Source of the DNA: Deinococcus marmoris
GTDB lineage: Bacteria > Deinococcota > Deinococci > Deinococcales > Deinococcaceae
Assembly: GCF_001949125.1 (NCBI RefSeq)
Contig: NZ_MSTI01000172.1
Location: 1-8,031, forward strand
Length of the DNA stretch: 8,031 nucleotides
Direction: 5' to 3'
In this document: positions 1 to 6,311 of the stretch, piece after piece
Numbering within the stretch: position 1 is the first letter of the stretch
Layout of the letters: each line of letters begins with the position of its first letter
Made by a program: the position numbers and the translations under genes
Notes under the pieces: generated by a model
The model's input: the letters and a program-made list of their open reading frames with translations, nothing else
The model's database searches: none
Told to the model about the DNA's origin: nothing

Positions 1-2
1 AC

Positions 3-392
3 AGCATCAAAGGGCGGTTCTACGGCTTCAAGCTCCACGCCATCGTGGACGATCATGGCATGATCGTCCGTTTCGGCATTGCCGCAGGCAATGAGAGTGA
101 TCCCCCACTCGCCCGTGCGCTCCTCGACGAAGGCGAGCGAGCTTTGGTGCTGGGAGACCGTGGGTATCAGGGCTGCGGCGTGTACGCGCAGCCCAAATCG
201 AATACGAAACATCCTCGGCCCTGGTGGGGTGCGATGGTGGGCGTCAGAAAGATTGTCGAAACCGTTTTTTCTCGGCTAGACCGATCTTTTCACCTGATGC
301 TTCCCCAGCTCAATTCGTTCAGGTCGGTCCGCGCCCACGTCTGCCGGAAGATCGCGGCTCATAATTTGGCACTTTTTTTCGGTGGCCTCTAA
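3..392 (+). CDS. IS982-like DDE transposase, C-terminal part (5' end off window)
   Basis: The frame is open from the window edge to a TAA at 390-392, so only the C-terminal ~129 residues are visible. It would catalyse cut-and-paste transposition by a DDE mechanism. The stretch YGFKLHAIVDDHG near the start, then LGDRGYQG (second catalytic Asp) and VETVFSRL (catalytic Glu), followed by a short basic end (VCRKIAAHNLALF), is the arrangement of IS982-family transposases. The Asp-to-Glu spacing is somewhat shorter than I expect for the family. IS5-type assignment is possible but the C-terminal end fits IS982 better. The inverted terminal repeat of the element should lie within a few tens of bases after the stop, but I could not identify it. 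An intact copy may continue to the left, so I cannot say whether the gene is complete. Confidence 0.7.
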   Translation, partial: SIKGRFYGFKLHAIVDDHGMIVRFGIAAGNESDPPLARALLDEGERALVLGDRGYQGCGVYAQPKSNTKHPRPWWGAMVGVRKIVETVFSRLDRSFHLMLPQLNSFRSVRAHVCRKIAAHNLALFFGGL

Positions 393-414
393 TCCCCTAG
401 CACCCGAAGTTCCA

Positions 415-702
415 AAGCAGATGTATCTGTTCGAGACGCAGCGATGCGGACCGTATACGGTCCGCCGAATTCAACAGATCGTGCAGCGTTACCGGGAGAC
501 TGCCGGGTTGAGCGCTTCCGTCCATCCCCACCTATTCCGCCACCAGATGCTGACGTTTCTGACCGGTCAGAAGCTTTCGGATGCACAGATCCAGCTCCTG
601 AGCGGCCACGCCAGCAAGAAAAGTCTGGAGGTCTATCAGCACCTCTCGCTCGACGCCGTGGACGCTGCGTATCAGCAGGCCGTTCGGTTCATAGACCTCT
701 AG
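415..702 (+). pseudogene. Tyrosine recombinase/integrase, C-terminal catalytic fragment
   Basis: An open frame from GTG at 382 to TAG at 700-702 encodes 106 residues. The part resembling a Xer/phage-integrase catalytic domain starts about 415 (YLFETQR). It carries HLFRH (HxxR box, residues 50-53 of the 106), LSGH (residues 73-76) and the nucleophile in EVYQHLS (Tyr85). The first catalytic Arg and the whole N-terminal core-binding domain are missing, so it is about one third of a normal 300-residue enzyme and should be inactive. The apparent GTG start lies inside the preceding transposase gene and overlaps its stop, which suggests that the frame is a product of the junction. It was probably a plasmid or transposon recombinase truncated when the upstream element arrived. 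Confidence 0.75.
446..465. repeat. Perfect 20-bp palindrome inside the recombinase fragment
   Basis: Positions 446-455 are the exact reverse complement of 456-465, centred on GTATAC; the next base pair outward does not match. It codes for part of CGPYTVR in the recombinase frame. Whether it is a binding site or a coincidence of codon choice cannot be told from one copy. Confidence 0.6.
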
Positions 703-707
703 CCCCC

Positions 708-896
708 GGAATTTGGTGGCCTCCCAACAACGCCGCAGAGCGTGCCCTGCGGAGCGTAGTGATGGCGAGGAAAGTCTCTCAGTGCAGCAAAAATCTGCTG
801 GGGGCTATCACCTATACCCGCATCAAGAGCGTGGTAGAGACGGCCCGCCTGCGGAACGAAGATCCCGTAGCCGTGCTGATGGCCCTTCGGCGCTAA
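708..896 (+). pseudogene. IS66-like transposase, C-terminal fragment
   Basis: The frame ending at TAA 894-896 reads PPNNAAERALRSVVMARKV and then a short stretch ending ETARLRNEDPVAVLMALRR. This is the C-terminal part of IS66-type transposases: NNxAERxLR carries the catalytic Glu, followed by the R-K-x-S region and a final helix with a PxxxL ending. Only about 60 of more than 400 residues remain. It begins six bases after the stop of the recombinase fragment and has no start codon or ribosome site of its own. It is a dead remnant on the same strand as its neighbours. Its terminal inverted repeat was not recognised. Confidence 0.65.
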
Positions 897-903
897 TCAG
901 ATA

Positions 904-1047
904 CCACCAAAGAGCCTGTTCCGTCGGGGCCTGGATGCGCTACAACGGGCATTAAGGGATTGGGACAGAGAACGTCTGGACCGAGTTTTATCCAGCTCCT
1001 TGCCGCTTTTGTACCCTAGAGAAGTCAAAAACTGTCCGAACCATTGA
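904..1047 (+). pseudogene. Probable IS4-like transposase, extreme C-terminal fragment
   Basis: In one + frame the sequence reads PPKSLFRRGLDALQRAL and continues about 30 residues to a TGA at 1045-1047. A basic K-S-[IL]-F-R-x-G-L-D-x-L segment near the end is characteristic of the C-terminal tails of many IS4-family transposases, so I read this as the last ~47 codons of such a gene. It starts eight bases after the IS66-like stop and ends directly against the 72-bp repeat at 1048. It differs in sequence from the IS4-like gene at the right end of the window, so it comes from a different element. The assignment rests on one motif and is tentative. The antisense frame here looks like a shadow. Confidence 0.45.
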
Positions 1048-1119
1048 TCAAACCACTCTTGAAATTGGCTGGCAGCTCGTTTTTCGTTCACTCTCATAAA
1101 ATCTGTCAGGCCGCCAGGT
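1048..1119 (+). repeat. 72-bp fragment of IS4-like transposase, inverted copy of 7782-7853
   Basis: Positions 1048-1119 match the reverse complement of 7782-7853 at 71 of 72 bases and the match stops abruptly at both ends. In the transposase frame it codes [17 protein letters not shown] plus ICQAAR. The only difference (1064, A against G) is silent, AAA versus AAG for Lys. Since the match is wholly internal to the transposase gene, the left copy is a fragment of an element from the same subfamily, not an IS end. It lies directly after the stop of the preceding remnant and 14 bases from the end of the polysaccharide unit. Confidence 0.9.
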
Positions 1120-1133
1120 ATTCAGTGACACTC

Positions 1134-1622
1134 TCATTTTCTTGATGGCAATTCACTAGATTGGAAGTGCCAATAACTGATCAGAAGATTTCTATCTTGC
1201 GTCGGTTTGAGTTCAGGCAAATATATGTCATCATGAAATGCTAAGGAAAGCACACCCGATTGCACTACAGAGATCCTGTATGTCGTTGCTTGAGCAGGGC
1301 GGACATTTAGTATCGTGTGACTGCCAAGACTCACGGTCATCAACGGGTATAGCCCCGCCGCAGGTGTTCCACTGGCAGTCAAGGTCAAGATGCCACCCTC
1401 GCAGACTGTTTGCGAGACAACACCATTAGTTCTCATGGAAATTTCTCCATTAGTACTTAGACTAGATAAACGATTGTTCATCCATAAAGTAGGTTCTGTT
1501 CTCCGACAATTCACTGGCGAAGCACTCCAATTCGGCACTGGGTAAGAAATGAGTAATAAGATCCCAAGAGCCAGCAAAGGCAACAGCAGCCAGAGTAAGG
1601 ATGATAACCGAAACCTATTCAA
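1134..1622 (-). CDS. Membrane-anchored protein with carbohydrate-binding-like (CBM60/CBM36-type) domain
   Basis: A 162-residue protein. Residues ~9-27 are one hydrophobic segment (LLWLLLPLLALGILLLIS) after a short basic N-terminus, so it is probably an N-terminally anchored extracytoplasmic protein. The rest is beta-rich. GTPAAGLYPLMTVSL (85-99), FHDDIY (129-134) and DRNLLI (143-148) follow the pattern of calcium-dependent xylan-binding-type modules (GTxxGGxxPxM, F-x-N/D-D, DRNL); this is my pattern recognition, not a search result. Cys39 and Cys74 could form a disulfide. The best start is a TTG at 1622, which overlaps the stop of the upstream ligase by 8 nt, with no clear Shine-Dalgarno, suggesting translational coupling. 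It may bind the polysaccharide made or transferred by the ligase. No catalytic motif is seen. Confidence 0.6.
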   Translation of the reverse strand: MNRFRLSSLLWLLLPLLALGILLLISYPVPNWSASPVNCRRTEPTLWMNNRLSSLSTNGEISMRTNGVVSQTVCEGGILTLTASGTPAAGLYPLMTVSLGSHTILNVRPAQATTYRISVVQSGVLSLAFHDDIYLPELKPTQDRNLLISYWHFQSSELPSRK

Positions 1623-3195
1623 CTCGAATTACCCGTTGAATTTCTGCCAGTGAACGCTGAATACTGATCCCGGGAGAAGCAACACTCAACTTGAGAGTAA
1701 GCTTGTATCTTCCAGCGGGCAGCCCCTTCAAATTTAAGGTTGTCCACTCTTGAGTCTGATCACTGAAGGTTTTCTGCAAAACTAACTCGCAATTCTGCTC
1801 TACCCCACAGGCCAAGCCAGTCAAGCGGTAGCTATGACCTATAGCCACCTTAACTCTCATAAAGACAGTGACACTCTCGCCTGCCCTTAAATGCGTAGGC
1901 AGCGTAAGCGCTTCGAGAACTGGCAAGGGCATATGGCCCGGCCTGATCCTCTCCCACCACGTCGGCGAAGCGAAATACCCCAGTAGTATGCAGGCCAAGA
2001 GCGGCGCAAAGGGAACAAACGACTGGAGCCGCAATGAAGGTGGAACACCTTCTCCAGTAATCACTGCCCTATCGTGCGCCAGCGACACCCCTATCCCACT
2101 TGCCAACCAGTACAACTCGGCGTGACCCAAGTTGGGTAACAGCGTAGGATTGTCTACCAGCCCCATACCTGCTGCCGCCCAGGTCAGAGCGTTCACCAAC
2201 GGATCGCCCGAACGCCAAGCGGCTAGGGCCAACGCTCCCATTAGCGCCAGCCAGCCGCTCAGCCCAATGACGCCGCTCTCGCCCAGCAGGTGAAAAGCAG
2301 TGTTGTGCGCGATGAGCCAAGCTCCCCGGAAACGGTTGACGATAGCCGGACACGATTTAAGGCCGTACACTTCCTCCTTCAGCCAGAAAGAGCAGTTGGT
2401 ATCGCCCTGATGGTACTGAGTGCTCAGGTGCGGCCCCAACTGATACGGTCCGACGCCGCCCCAGGGATGGGCACGGGCCGTGTCGAGCGCGTCGGTCCAG
2501 AACGCGTCTCGCCCGTTGAGAGCATTTTCCATGAAGCGGCCCGTGATGGCGCTTCCCTGGGTGCCCTGAAGAGCAAATACCAGCGCGGCAGCAGCGCCCA
2601 CCGTCAGTAGGGTGGCCTTCCACTGGATCCTGAAACTGGTGGCAAGAACGGCGAGCAGTCCAGCCGTCAGCGCGATCAACGGCCCCCGGCTGCCGCTCCA
2701 CAGGAACAGGCCCAGGCTCAGACCGCCGCCCAGTACCCGCCAGGCCAAGGGTCCACCTTTCCAGGTAATTGCCAGCAACAGACCCAGCGTGCCCGCCAGC
2801 CCCAAACTCACACTGGTGTAATACGGGTGCGCCAGCCGCTCGCCGAGGGCCTGCGGGCCATAACCGTAAATGCTCAGGGTGGTAATAAAAGCCGTGACGG
2901 CGACCACGCCGTAGCCGATCAGCGCAGGCCGGAGCGCTCCAGCGCTGCCCAACACGAAGCCCGCCGTGATCAGGGCCACCGTGTAGGCAGCCCGCAAAAA
3001 AGCAAGCGGCACCGACACGAGCGGGTCCGGCGTGAGTGTGGCGGCGATCACTTGCAGAAACACGAACACCGAAATTAAAGCCAGCCAGGGACGTGGCAAC
3101 CGCCGCAGGGACGCCAGTGCCCCAAAAGCCAGCGGAGCCACCAGCGGCACAACAGGAATCAAAGCAAGCCAAAGGTATTGAAGTCTTCTTCTCAT
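1615..3195 (-). CDS. O-antigen ligase/polymerase (WaaL/Wzy-like) membrane protein with C-terminal beta domain
   Basis: A 526-residue polytopic membrane protein of the Wzy_C/O-antigen ligase superfamily, which joins or polymerises undecaprenyl-linked sugar chains on the outer face of the cytoplasmic membrane. About ten hydrophobic segments are visible. The family motifs are in order: WSGSRGPLIAL (166-176), HPWGGVGPYQLG (243-254) and HNTAFHLLGESGVIGL (297-312), the last holding the conserved His and Glu of the large periplasmic loop. Polymerase and ligase cannot be separated from sequence alone. After the last membrane segment (~393-411) comes an unusual soluble, beta-rich tail (~437-526) with two close Cys (463, 469). 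I chose ATG at 3195 because it directly precedes a basic MRRR and the first membrane helix. A GTG at 3300 would add 35 residues unlike the family. It overlaps the next gene downstream. The 3' half looks less GC-rich than parAB, which is compatible with transfer. Confidence 0.8.
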   Translation of the reverse strand: MRRRLQYLWLALIPVVPLVAPLAFGALASLRRLPRPWLALISVFVFLQVIAATLTPDPLVSVPLAFLRAAYTVALITAGFVLGSAGALRPALIGYGVVAVTAFITTLSIYGYGPQALGERLAHPYYTSVSLGLAGTLGLLLAITWKGGPLAWRVLGGGLSLGLFLWSGSRGPLIALTAGLLAVLATSFRIQWKATLLTVGAAAALVFALQGTQGSAITGRFMENALNGRDAFWTDALDTARAHPWGGVGPYQLGPHLSTQYHQGDTNCSFWLKEEVYGLKSCPAIVNRFRGAWLIAHNTAFHLLGESGVIGLSGWLALMGALALAAWRSGDPLVNALTWAAAGMGLVDNPTLLPNLGHAELYWLASGIGVSLAHDRAVITGEGVPPSLRLQSFVPFAPLLACILLGYFASPTWWERIRPGHMPLPVLEALTLPTHLRAGESVTVFMRVKVAIGHSYRLTGLACGVEQNCELVLQKTFSDQTQEWTTLNLKGLPAGRYKLTLKLSVASPGISIQRSLAEIQRVIRVE

Positions 3196-3552
3196 TGAAT
3201 CAAAAGTTCCCGGCGAGTAAAAAGTGCCGTATCTGTCAGCTCCGAGATGCTCGGAAAGACGAGAAACTACGGTCACAGTCAAGAAAAACACTTTATACAC
3301 TCAACGTCGTCTAGAGTATTTGTCGAAAGAGTTATTCACTTTTGACTGAGCGGAGTGAGTGGATACGATTGAATATTTGGGAATACAGAGACGTCAGGAT
3401 TTCTCTTTTCTGATGCTTCCATTCGGAAAAATGCTCTAGGTGGTTGTTCACGCTATCTCAACCATTGTTGAAGGATGACATGCACTATGGTTTTTAAGGA
3501 TGGCTCATGTGAACGGCTGGACGCCCAATCTGGATCGGTATTGACGTCTATC

Positions 3553-3597
3553 CACCGCAATCATCATTAACAAATGGGGCGGTGACTGATTTTTTTT
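3553..3597 (+). terminator. Possible rho-independent terminator or attenuator upstream of WbaP gene
   Basis: CACCGC (3553-3558) pairs with GCGGTG (3579-3584) across a 20-nt loop, followed five bases later by eight T (3590-3597). The stem is short and the gap to the T run is long, so it is a weak candidate. It lies upstream of the main WbaP promoter and could stop transcription entering from the left. Confidence 0.35.
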
Positions 3598-3653
3598 ACT
3601 CTCCTCCCCTTTGCATAATGTATGGGGTGCTCTTTCGATAGGGCTGGAAAAGT

Positions 3654-3680
3654 TTGTTGAATTCACAACCCGGCTATAAT
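3654..3680 (+). promoter_or_regulatory. Promoter of WbaP gene (TATAAT box)
   Basis: A consensus -10 box TATAAT at 3675-3680 lies 51 bp before the start codon. The best -35 is TTGTTG at 3654-3659 with a short 15-bp spacer, or TTTGTT at 3653-3658 with 16 bp. The -35 region overlaps a small inverted repeat (TTGT at 3654-3657 and ACAA at 3665-3668 around TGAATTC), a conceivable operator. The -10 box is convincing; the -35 is not. Confidence 0.6.
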
Positions 3681-3731
3681 GTCATAACCGCTCAACGCGT
3701 CTCAGCTGAGATTGGCCCAGGATGATAAACC

Positions 3732-5183
3732 ATGATCGAGAGTGACTTTTCCGAGAAGCAACTAACCCAACGAGATTTAATCCGCGAACGCCGCGCCCAC
3801 GTCTACCTTAGACGCCACATTCTCGACGGTGCCGCACTAGGCATAGGTCAGCTCGCATCTTGGACCTTAACCGCCCTGCTCGTGAACGGGATGATCCGTC
3901 TGTTTCACCAGGAAGGCATCACGGTGGATTTCTGGGTCACGCTGGCAGCGCTGCATCTCATAATAACCTACGCCGCCAAACTTCTCCCCGGTTGGGGCCT
4001 GGGCATTGTGGCCGAACTACGCTATACCATCCAGATTGCGTTTTTCCTGACTTTGAGCATGACGGTGATCGCCTACCTGACCAGCCATCACCCAGATGTT
4101 GCTCTCAAGGGTGTGCTGACCCTGGTTGTCCTGGTTCCCGCGCTGCTGATCATGCGCAGTCTGATCAAGACCTTGCTCCTTCGCTACGGGCTGTGGGGCG
4201 TACAGGCGGTGATCTACGGTGGTGCTCTCACGGGAAGACGGGTGATTGAGGCCCTTCGAAAGGAGCGGGGACTGGGGTATCAGCCGGTAGCGGTCTTTGA
4301 CGATGACCCGGCACTACTCAACCAGTTGGTTGCAGGTGTGAGAGTCGTGGGCAATACTGCCGAGTGGCTGCAAGAAGCGCCAATTGCCATCGTGGCTATT
4401 CCTGGTGCGGAAAATGGTCGCATCACCGAACTGATTGACGGTCCGCTCAGCGTCTATAGGAGCGTCATCATTATTCCGGACCTCTTTAACGTTCAGTCAC
4501 TCTGGGCACGCACCCAAGACTTAGACGGCATTCTGGGTGTGCAGGTCACGCAGAACCTGGCTGACCCTTTCGCCCGCCGATTTAAACGTGCAGTCGATCT
4601 GGCGTTGGCAGCCCTCAGTCTGCCGCTGTGGGGCAGTCTCTGCTTGCTGATCGGGCTATTCATCTGGCTCGAAGACCGCCATCACCCGCTGTTCTTTCAG
4701 CAACGGGTGGGATTGGGCGGCGCGACTTTCCGCACTTGGAAGTTCAGAACGATGATGCCTGATGCCGAGACTGTTCTCAAAGCCCATTTAGAACGCGACC
4801 CAGTTTTACGTCAGGAGTGGGAAACGCATTTCAAGCTGCGGCGCGATCCTCGCATCACAAGCATCGGTAAATTGCTACGCAAAACCAGCCTGGACGAATT
4901 GCCGCAACTGGTGAACGTCCTGAAAGGCGACATGTCGCTGGTCGGGCCACGCCCCTTACCGCAATACCACCAACAAGAACTGCCTGTCCGCGTGCAACAC
5001 CTCCGCTACGAAGTGCGCCCCGGTATGACTGGGCTATGGCAGGTGTCGGGCCGCTCAGACGCGGGCAATGAAGGCATGATCCAGCTCGACCCATATTACG
5101 TTCGGAACTGGTCGGTCTGGCTTGATCTGGCGATCTTATTGCGAACCGCACGGGCCGTGCTCGCCAGCGCTGGAGCATATTGA
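3732..5183 (+). CDS. wbaP: Undecaprenyl-phosphate sugar phosphotransferase (WbaP type)
   Basis: This 483-residue polyprenyl-phosphate hexose-1-phosphate transferase starts repeat-unit synthesis by moving a sugar phosphate from a UDP-sugar to undecaprenyl phosphate. It has the full long-form layout: about four N-terminal membrane segments (~35-55, 66-84, 98-117, 124-145), a Rossmann-like region starting AVIYGGALTGRR (159-170), then the bacterial sugar transferase domain from ~283. That domain shows a membrane-associated helix (~287-313), KFRTM (337-341), KTSLDELPQL (384-393, with the catalytic Asp-Glu pair 388-389), GDMSLVGPRP (399-408) and RPGMTGLWQVSGR (429-441). The length and the EWETHFKLRRDPRIT insert resemble WbaP (galactose-1-phosphate) more than WcaJ, but the sugar is an inference. 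The ATG at 3732 has AGGA at 3719-3722, nine bases upstream. The glycosyltransferases and flippase of the pathway are absent from the window. The divergent ligase gene probably acts on the same polymer. Confidence 0.88.
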   Translation: MIESDFSEKQLTQRDLIRERRAHVYLRRHILDGAALGIGQLASWTLTALLVNGMIRLFHQEGITVDFWVTLAALHLIITYAAKLLPGWGLGIVAELRYTIQIAFFLTLSMTVIAYLTSHHPDVALKGVLTLVVLVPALLIMRSLIKTLLLRYGLWGVQAVIYGGALTGRRVIEALRKERGLGYQPVAVFDDDPALLNQLVAGVRVVGNTAEWLQEAPIAIVAIPGAENGRITELIDGPLSVYRSVIIIPDLFNVQSLWARTQDLDGILGVQVTQNLADPFARRFKRAVDLALAALSLPLWGSLCLLIGLFIWLEDRHHPLFFQQRVGLGGATFRTWKFRTMMPDAETVLKAHLERDPVLRQEWETHFKLRRDPRITSIGKLLRKTSLDELPQLVNVLKGDMSLVGPRPLPQYHQQELPVRVQHLRYEVRPGMTGLWQVSGRSDAGNEGMIQLDPYYVRNWSVWLDLAILLRTARAVLASAGAY

Positions 5184-5203
5184 CCCTGGTACTAGCGATA
5201 TAA

Positions 5204-5335
5204 CCTCAGGCAGCCAAACTCGAATCGCGGTTCGGCTGCTTAAATGAAGACTTTTTGGGCTACGCCAATGTGCGTCAACTCACGCAGGTACAAGTGCCGA
5301 TTGAGGGCAACCCGGCTTTGCGGCTCATCCTTTGA
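5204..5335 (+). other. Coding-like remnant without start codon
   Basis: Between stops at 5201-5203 and 5333-5335 one + frame reads 43 residues with a protein-like ending ([17 protein letters not shown], then NPALRLIL). It has no ATG and no ribosome site, and it overlaps the hairpin at 5210-5239. I do not recognise it. It may be the tail of a lost gene between the polysaccharide and partition modules, or chance. The rest of this spacer, 5336-5540, shows a (GCC)5 run at 5356-5370 and no gene I can support. Confidence 0.25.
5210..5239 (+). terminator. Hairpin after WbaP gene, possible terminator
   Basis: GCAGCC (5210-5215) pairs with GGCTGC (5234-5239). After one A-C mismatch, AAC pairs with GTT further in. 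It lies 27 bp after the WbaP stop codon. It lacks an immediate T run (TTTTT appears only at 5252-5256), so termination may be weak. Confidence 0.4.
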
Positions 5336-5528
5336 TTCCGTGAGCAAGGTACTTTGCCGCCGCCGCCGCCCTTCCAGAATCTTGAGACCGATATCGTGTA
5401 GGACAGTTGCTTTCAACCTGGATGCCGCTCTCCAACGTCAAGGATTCCAGGCTGCATGGAAATGCCGGAAGAACCACTATCGGGGCAAGCCCAGTCAGAT
5501 GCTGAGCCATCCTCGTTCAGGCACACTG

Positions 5529-5534
5529 TATCGT
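5529..5534 (+). promoter_or_regulatory. Candidate -10 box for a leaderless parAB transcript
   Basis: TATCGT (a TANNNT hexamer) sits six bases before the parA ATG, and no Shine-Dalgarno sequence precedes that ATG. This spacing is what is expected if transcription begins at or next to the start codon. Leaderless mRNAs are known to be common in Deinococcus. No good -35 is visible. Confidence 0.35.
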
Positions 5535-5540
5535 GCCTCC

Positions 5541-6311
5541 ATGATCACAATCACCGTGTTCAACCATGCCGGGGGGGCAGGAAAAACCAGCCTGACCTTG
5601 AACGTGGGACACGAACTGGCAACCAGTGGCCTGCGTGTCCTTTTGATTGACCTCGACCCACAGGCCAACCTCACCGGATGGCTAGGAGTAACGGGCGTTC
5701 AGCGGGACCAGACCGTCTATCCAGTGGCAGTCGAAGGTCTACCCCTGCCGGAGCCAATCCGTGTATATGGCTTAGACCTGTTGCCCGCTCAGGTAGGCCT
5801 AGCTGTTGCAGAGGGTCAGATGATGGGCCGGGTGGGCGCCCAGGGTCGCCTGCGCCGCGCCCTGCAGGACGTGACAGACCGATACGACGTGGTGATGATC
5901 GACAGTCCACCCAGTTTGGGCCAGTTGGCCATCCTCGGTGCCCTGGCCGCAGACCGCATGATCGTCCCGGTACCAACCCGGCAGAAAGGTATTGACGCCC
6001 TCCCCGGTCTCCAAGGCGCCTTCGCCGAGTACCGTGAGGTCCGGCCAGACCTGACTGTGGCGCTGTACGTGCCCACGCTCTACGACGCCCGGCGGCTGCA
6101 CGACCGCGAGGTGCTGGCCGATCTGGAACAGCACCTCTCCCCTATCGCCACGCCGGTGCCGCAGCGTGAGGCAGTATGGCTCGACTCCACCGCCCAGGGG
6201 GCGCCGGTAGGCGTCTACGCTCCGGGAAGTCCAGTCCACAGCGACATCAAGACCCTGACCGCCGACGTGGCCCGCGCCGTGGGCCTGACCTACGCCCGGA
6301 GCCCCATATGA
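5541..6311 (+). CDS. parA: ParA-family partition ATPase lacking the signature lysine
   Basis: A 256-residue Soj/ParA-type ATPase that binds nucleoid DNA with ATP and moves ParB-parS complexes, so that replicon copies reach both daughter cells. The P-loop is [10 protein letters not shown] (8-17), Walker A' is LIDLDPQAN (35-43) and Walker B is VVMIDSPPS (117-125). The first lysine of the usual KGGxGKT deviant Walker A is Ala10 here. A similar AGG form occurs in some ParA-like proteins of Deinococcus and other phyla, as I recall. There is no N-terminal helix-turn-helix, so it is the short form and probably does not repress its own operon. I chose ATG 5541 because MITITVFN begins the first beta strand; the frame is open upstream to 5244, but that extension is not ParA-like. 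Its TGA overlaps the parB ATG (ATGA). Confidence 0.9.
   Translation: MITITVFNHAGGAGKTSLTLNVGHELATSGLRVLLIDLDPQANLTGWLGVTGVQRDQTVYPVAVEGLPLPEPIRVYGLDLLPAQVGLAVAEGQMMGRVGAQGRLRRALQDVTDRYDVVMIDSPPSLGQLAILGALAADRMIVPVPTRQKGIDALPGLQGAFAEYREVRPDLTVALYVPTLYDARRLHDREVLADLEQHLSPIATPVPQREAVWLDSTAQGAPVGVYAPGSPVHSDIKTLTADVARAVGLTYARSPI

Larger units (their letters stand above)
3196..3731. other. Divergent intergenic region between ligase and WbaP genes
   Basis: This 536-bp stretch separates two divergently transcribed polysaccharide genes and is AT-richer than its surroundings. It holds the WbaP promoter (around 3675), a possible terminator (3553-3597), and a 27-codon reading frame at 3487-3570 preceded by AAGGA at 3471-3475. 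I found no convincing promoter for the ligase on the - strand, although TATAAA lies at 3290-3295 in that orientation. A + strand TTGACT (3342-3347) and TACGAT (3364-3369) pair with 16-bp spacing is present but weak. No tRNA or known riboswitch is recognised. Confidence 0.6.

Noticed and set aside
381..723. 9-bp direct repeat GGTGGCCTC at 381-389 and 715-723 flanking the recombinase fragment
   Set aside because: It is short and lies within coding sequence of two unrelated transposases, so coincidence is likely.
897..1097. 66-codon - strand frame across the IS4-like remnant and the 72-bp repeat
   Set aside because: It is antisense to transposase-derived sequence and its residues resemble no protein I know.
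2357..3172. 271-codon open frame on the - strand
   Set aside because: It is a GC-driven shadow of the ligase gene in another frame, rich in Arg, Gly and Ala with no recognisable motif.
3196..3300. 35-codon extension of the ligase from GTG 3300
   Set aside because: It adds residues unlike the family ahead of the natural basic start and first membrane helix, and has no ribosome site.
5356..5370. Five GCC repeats upstream of parA, as a possible iteron or phase-variable tract
   Set aside because: The run is short, GC-rich and outside a supported gene; ParB or Rep iterons would be longer and separated.
5244..5540. N-terminal extension of parA in the same open frame
   Set aside because: The added ~99 residues are Arg- and Cys-rich and unlike ParA, and the ParA fold begins exactly at ATG 5541.
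6176..6307. N-terminal extension of parB in the same open frame
   Set aside because: It lies entirely within parA in another frame, and ATG 6308 has a good ribosome site and the usual ATGA overlap.
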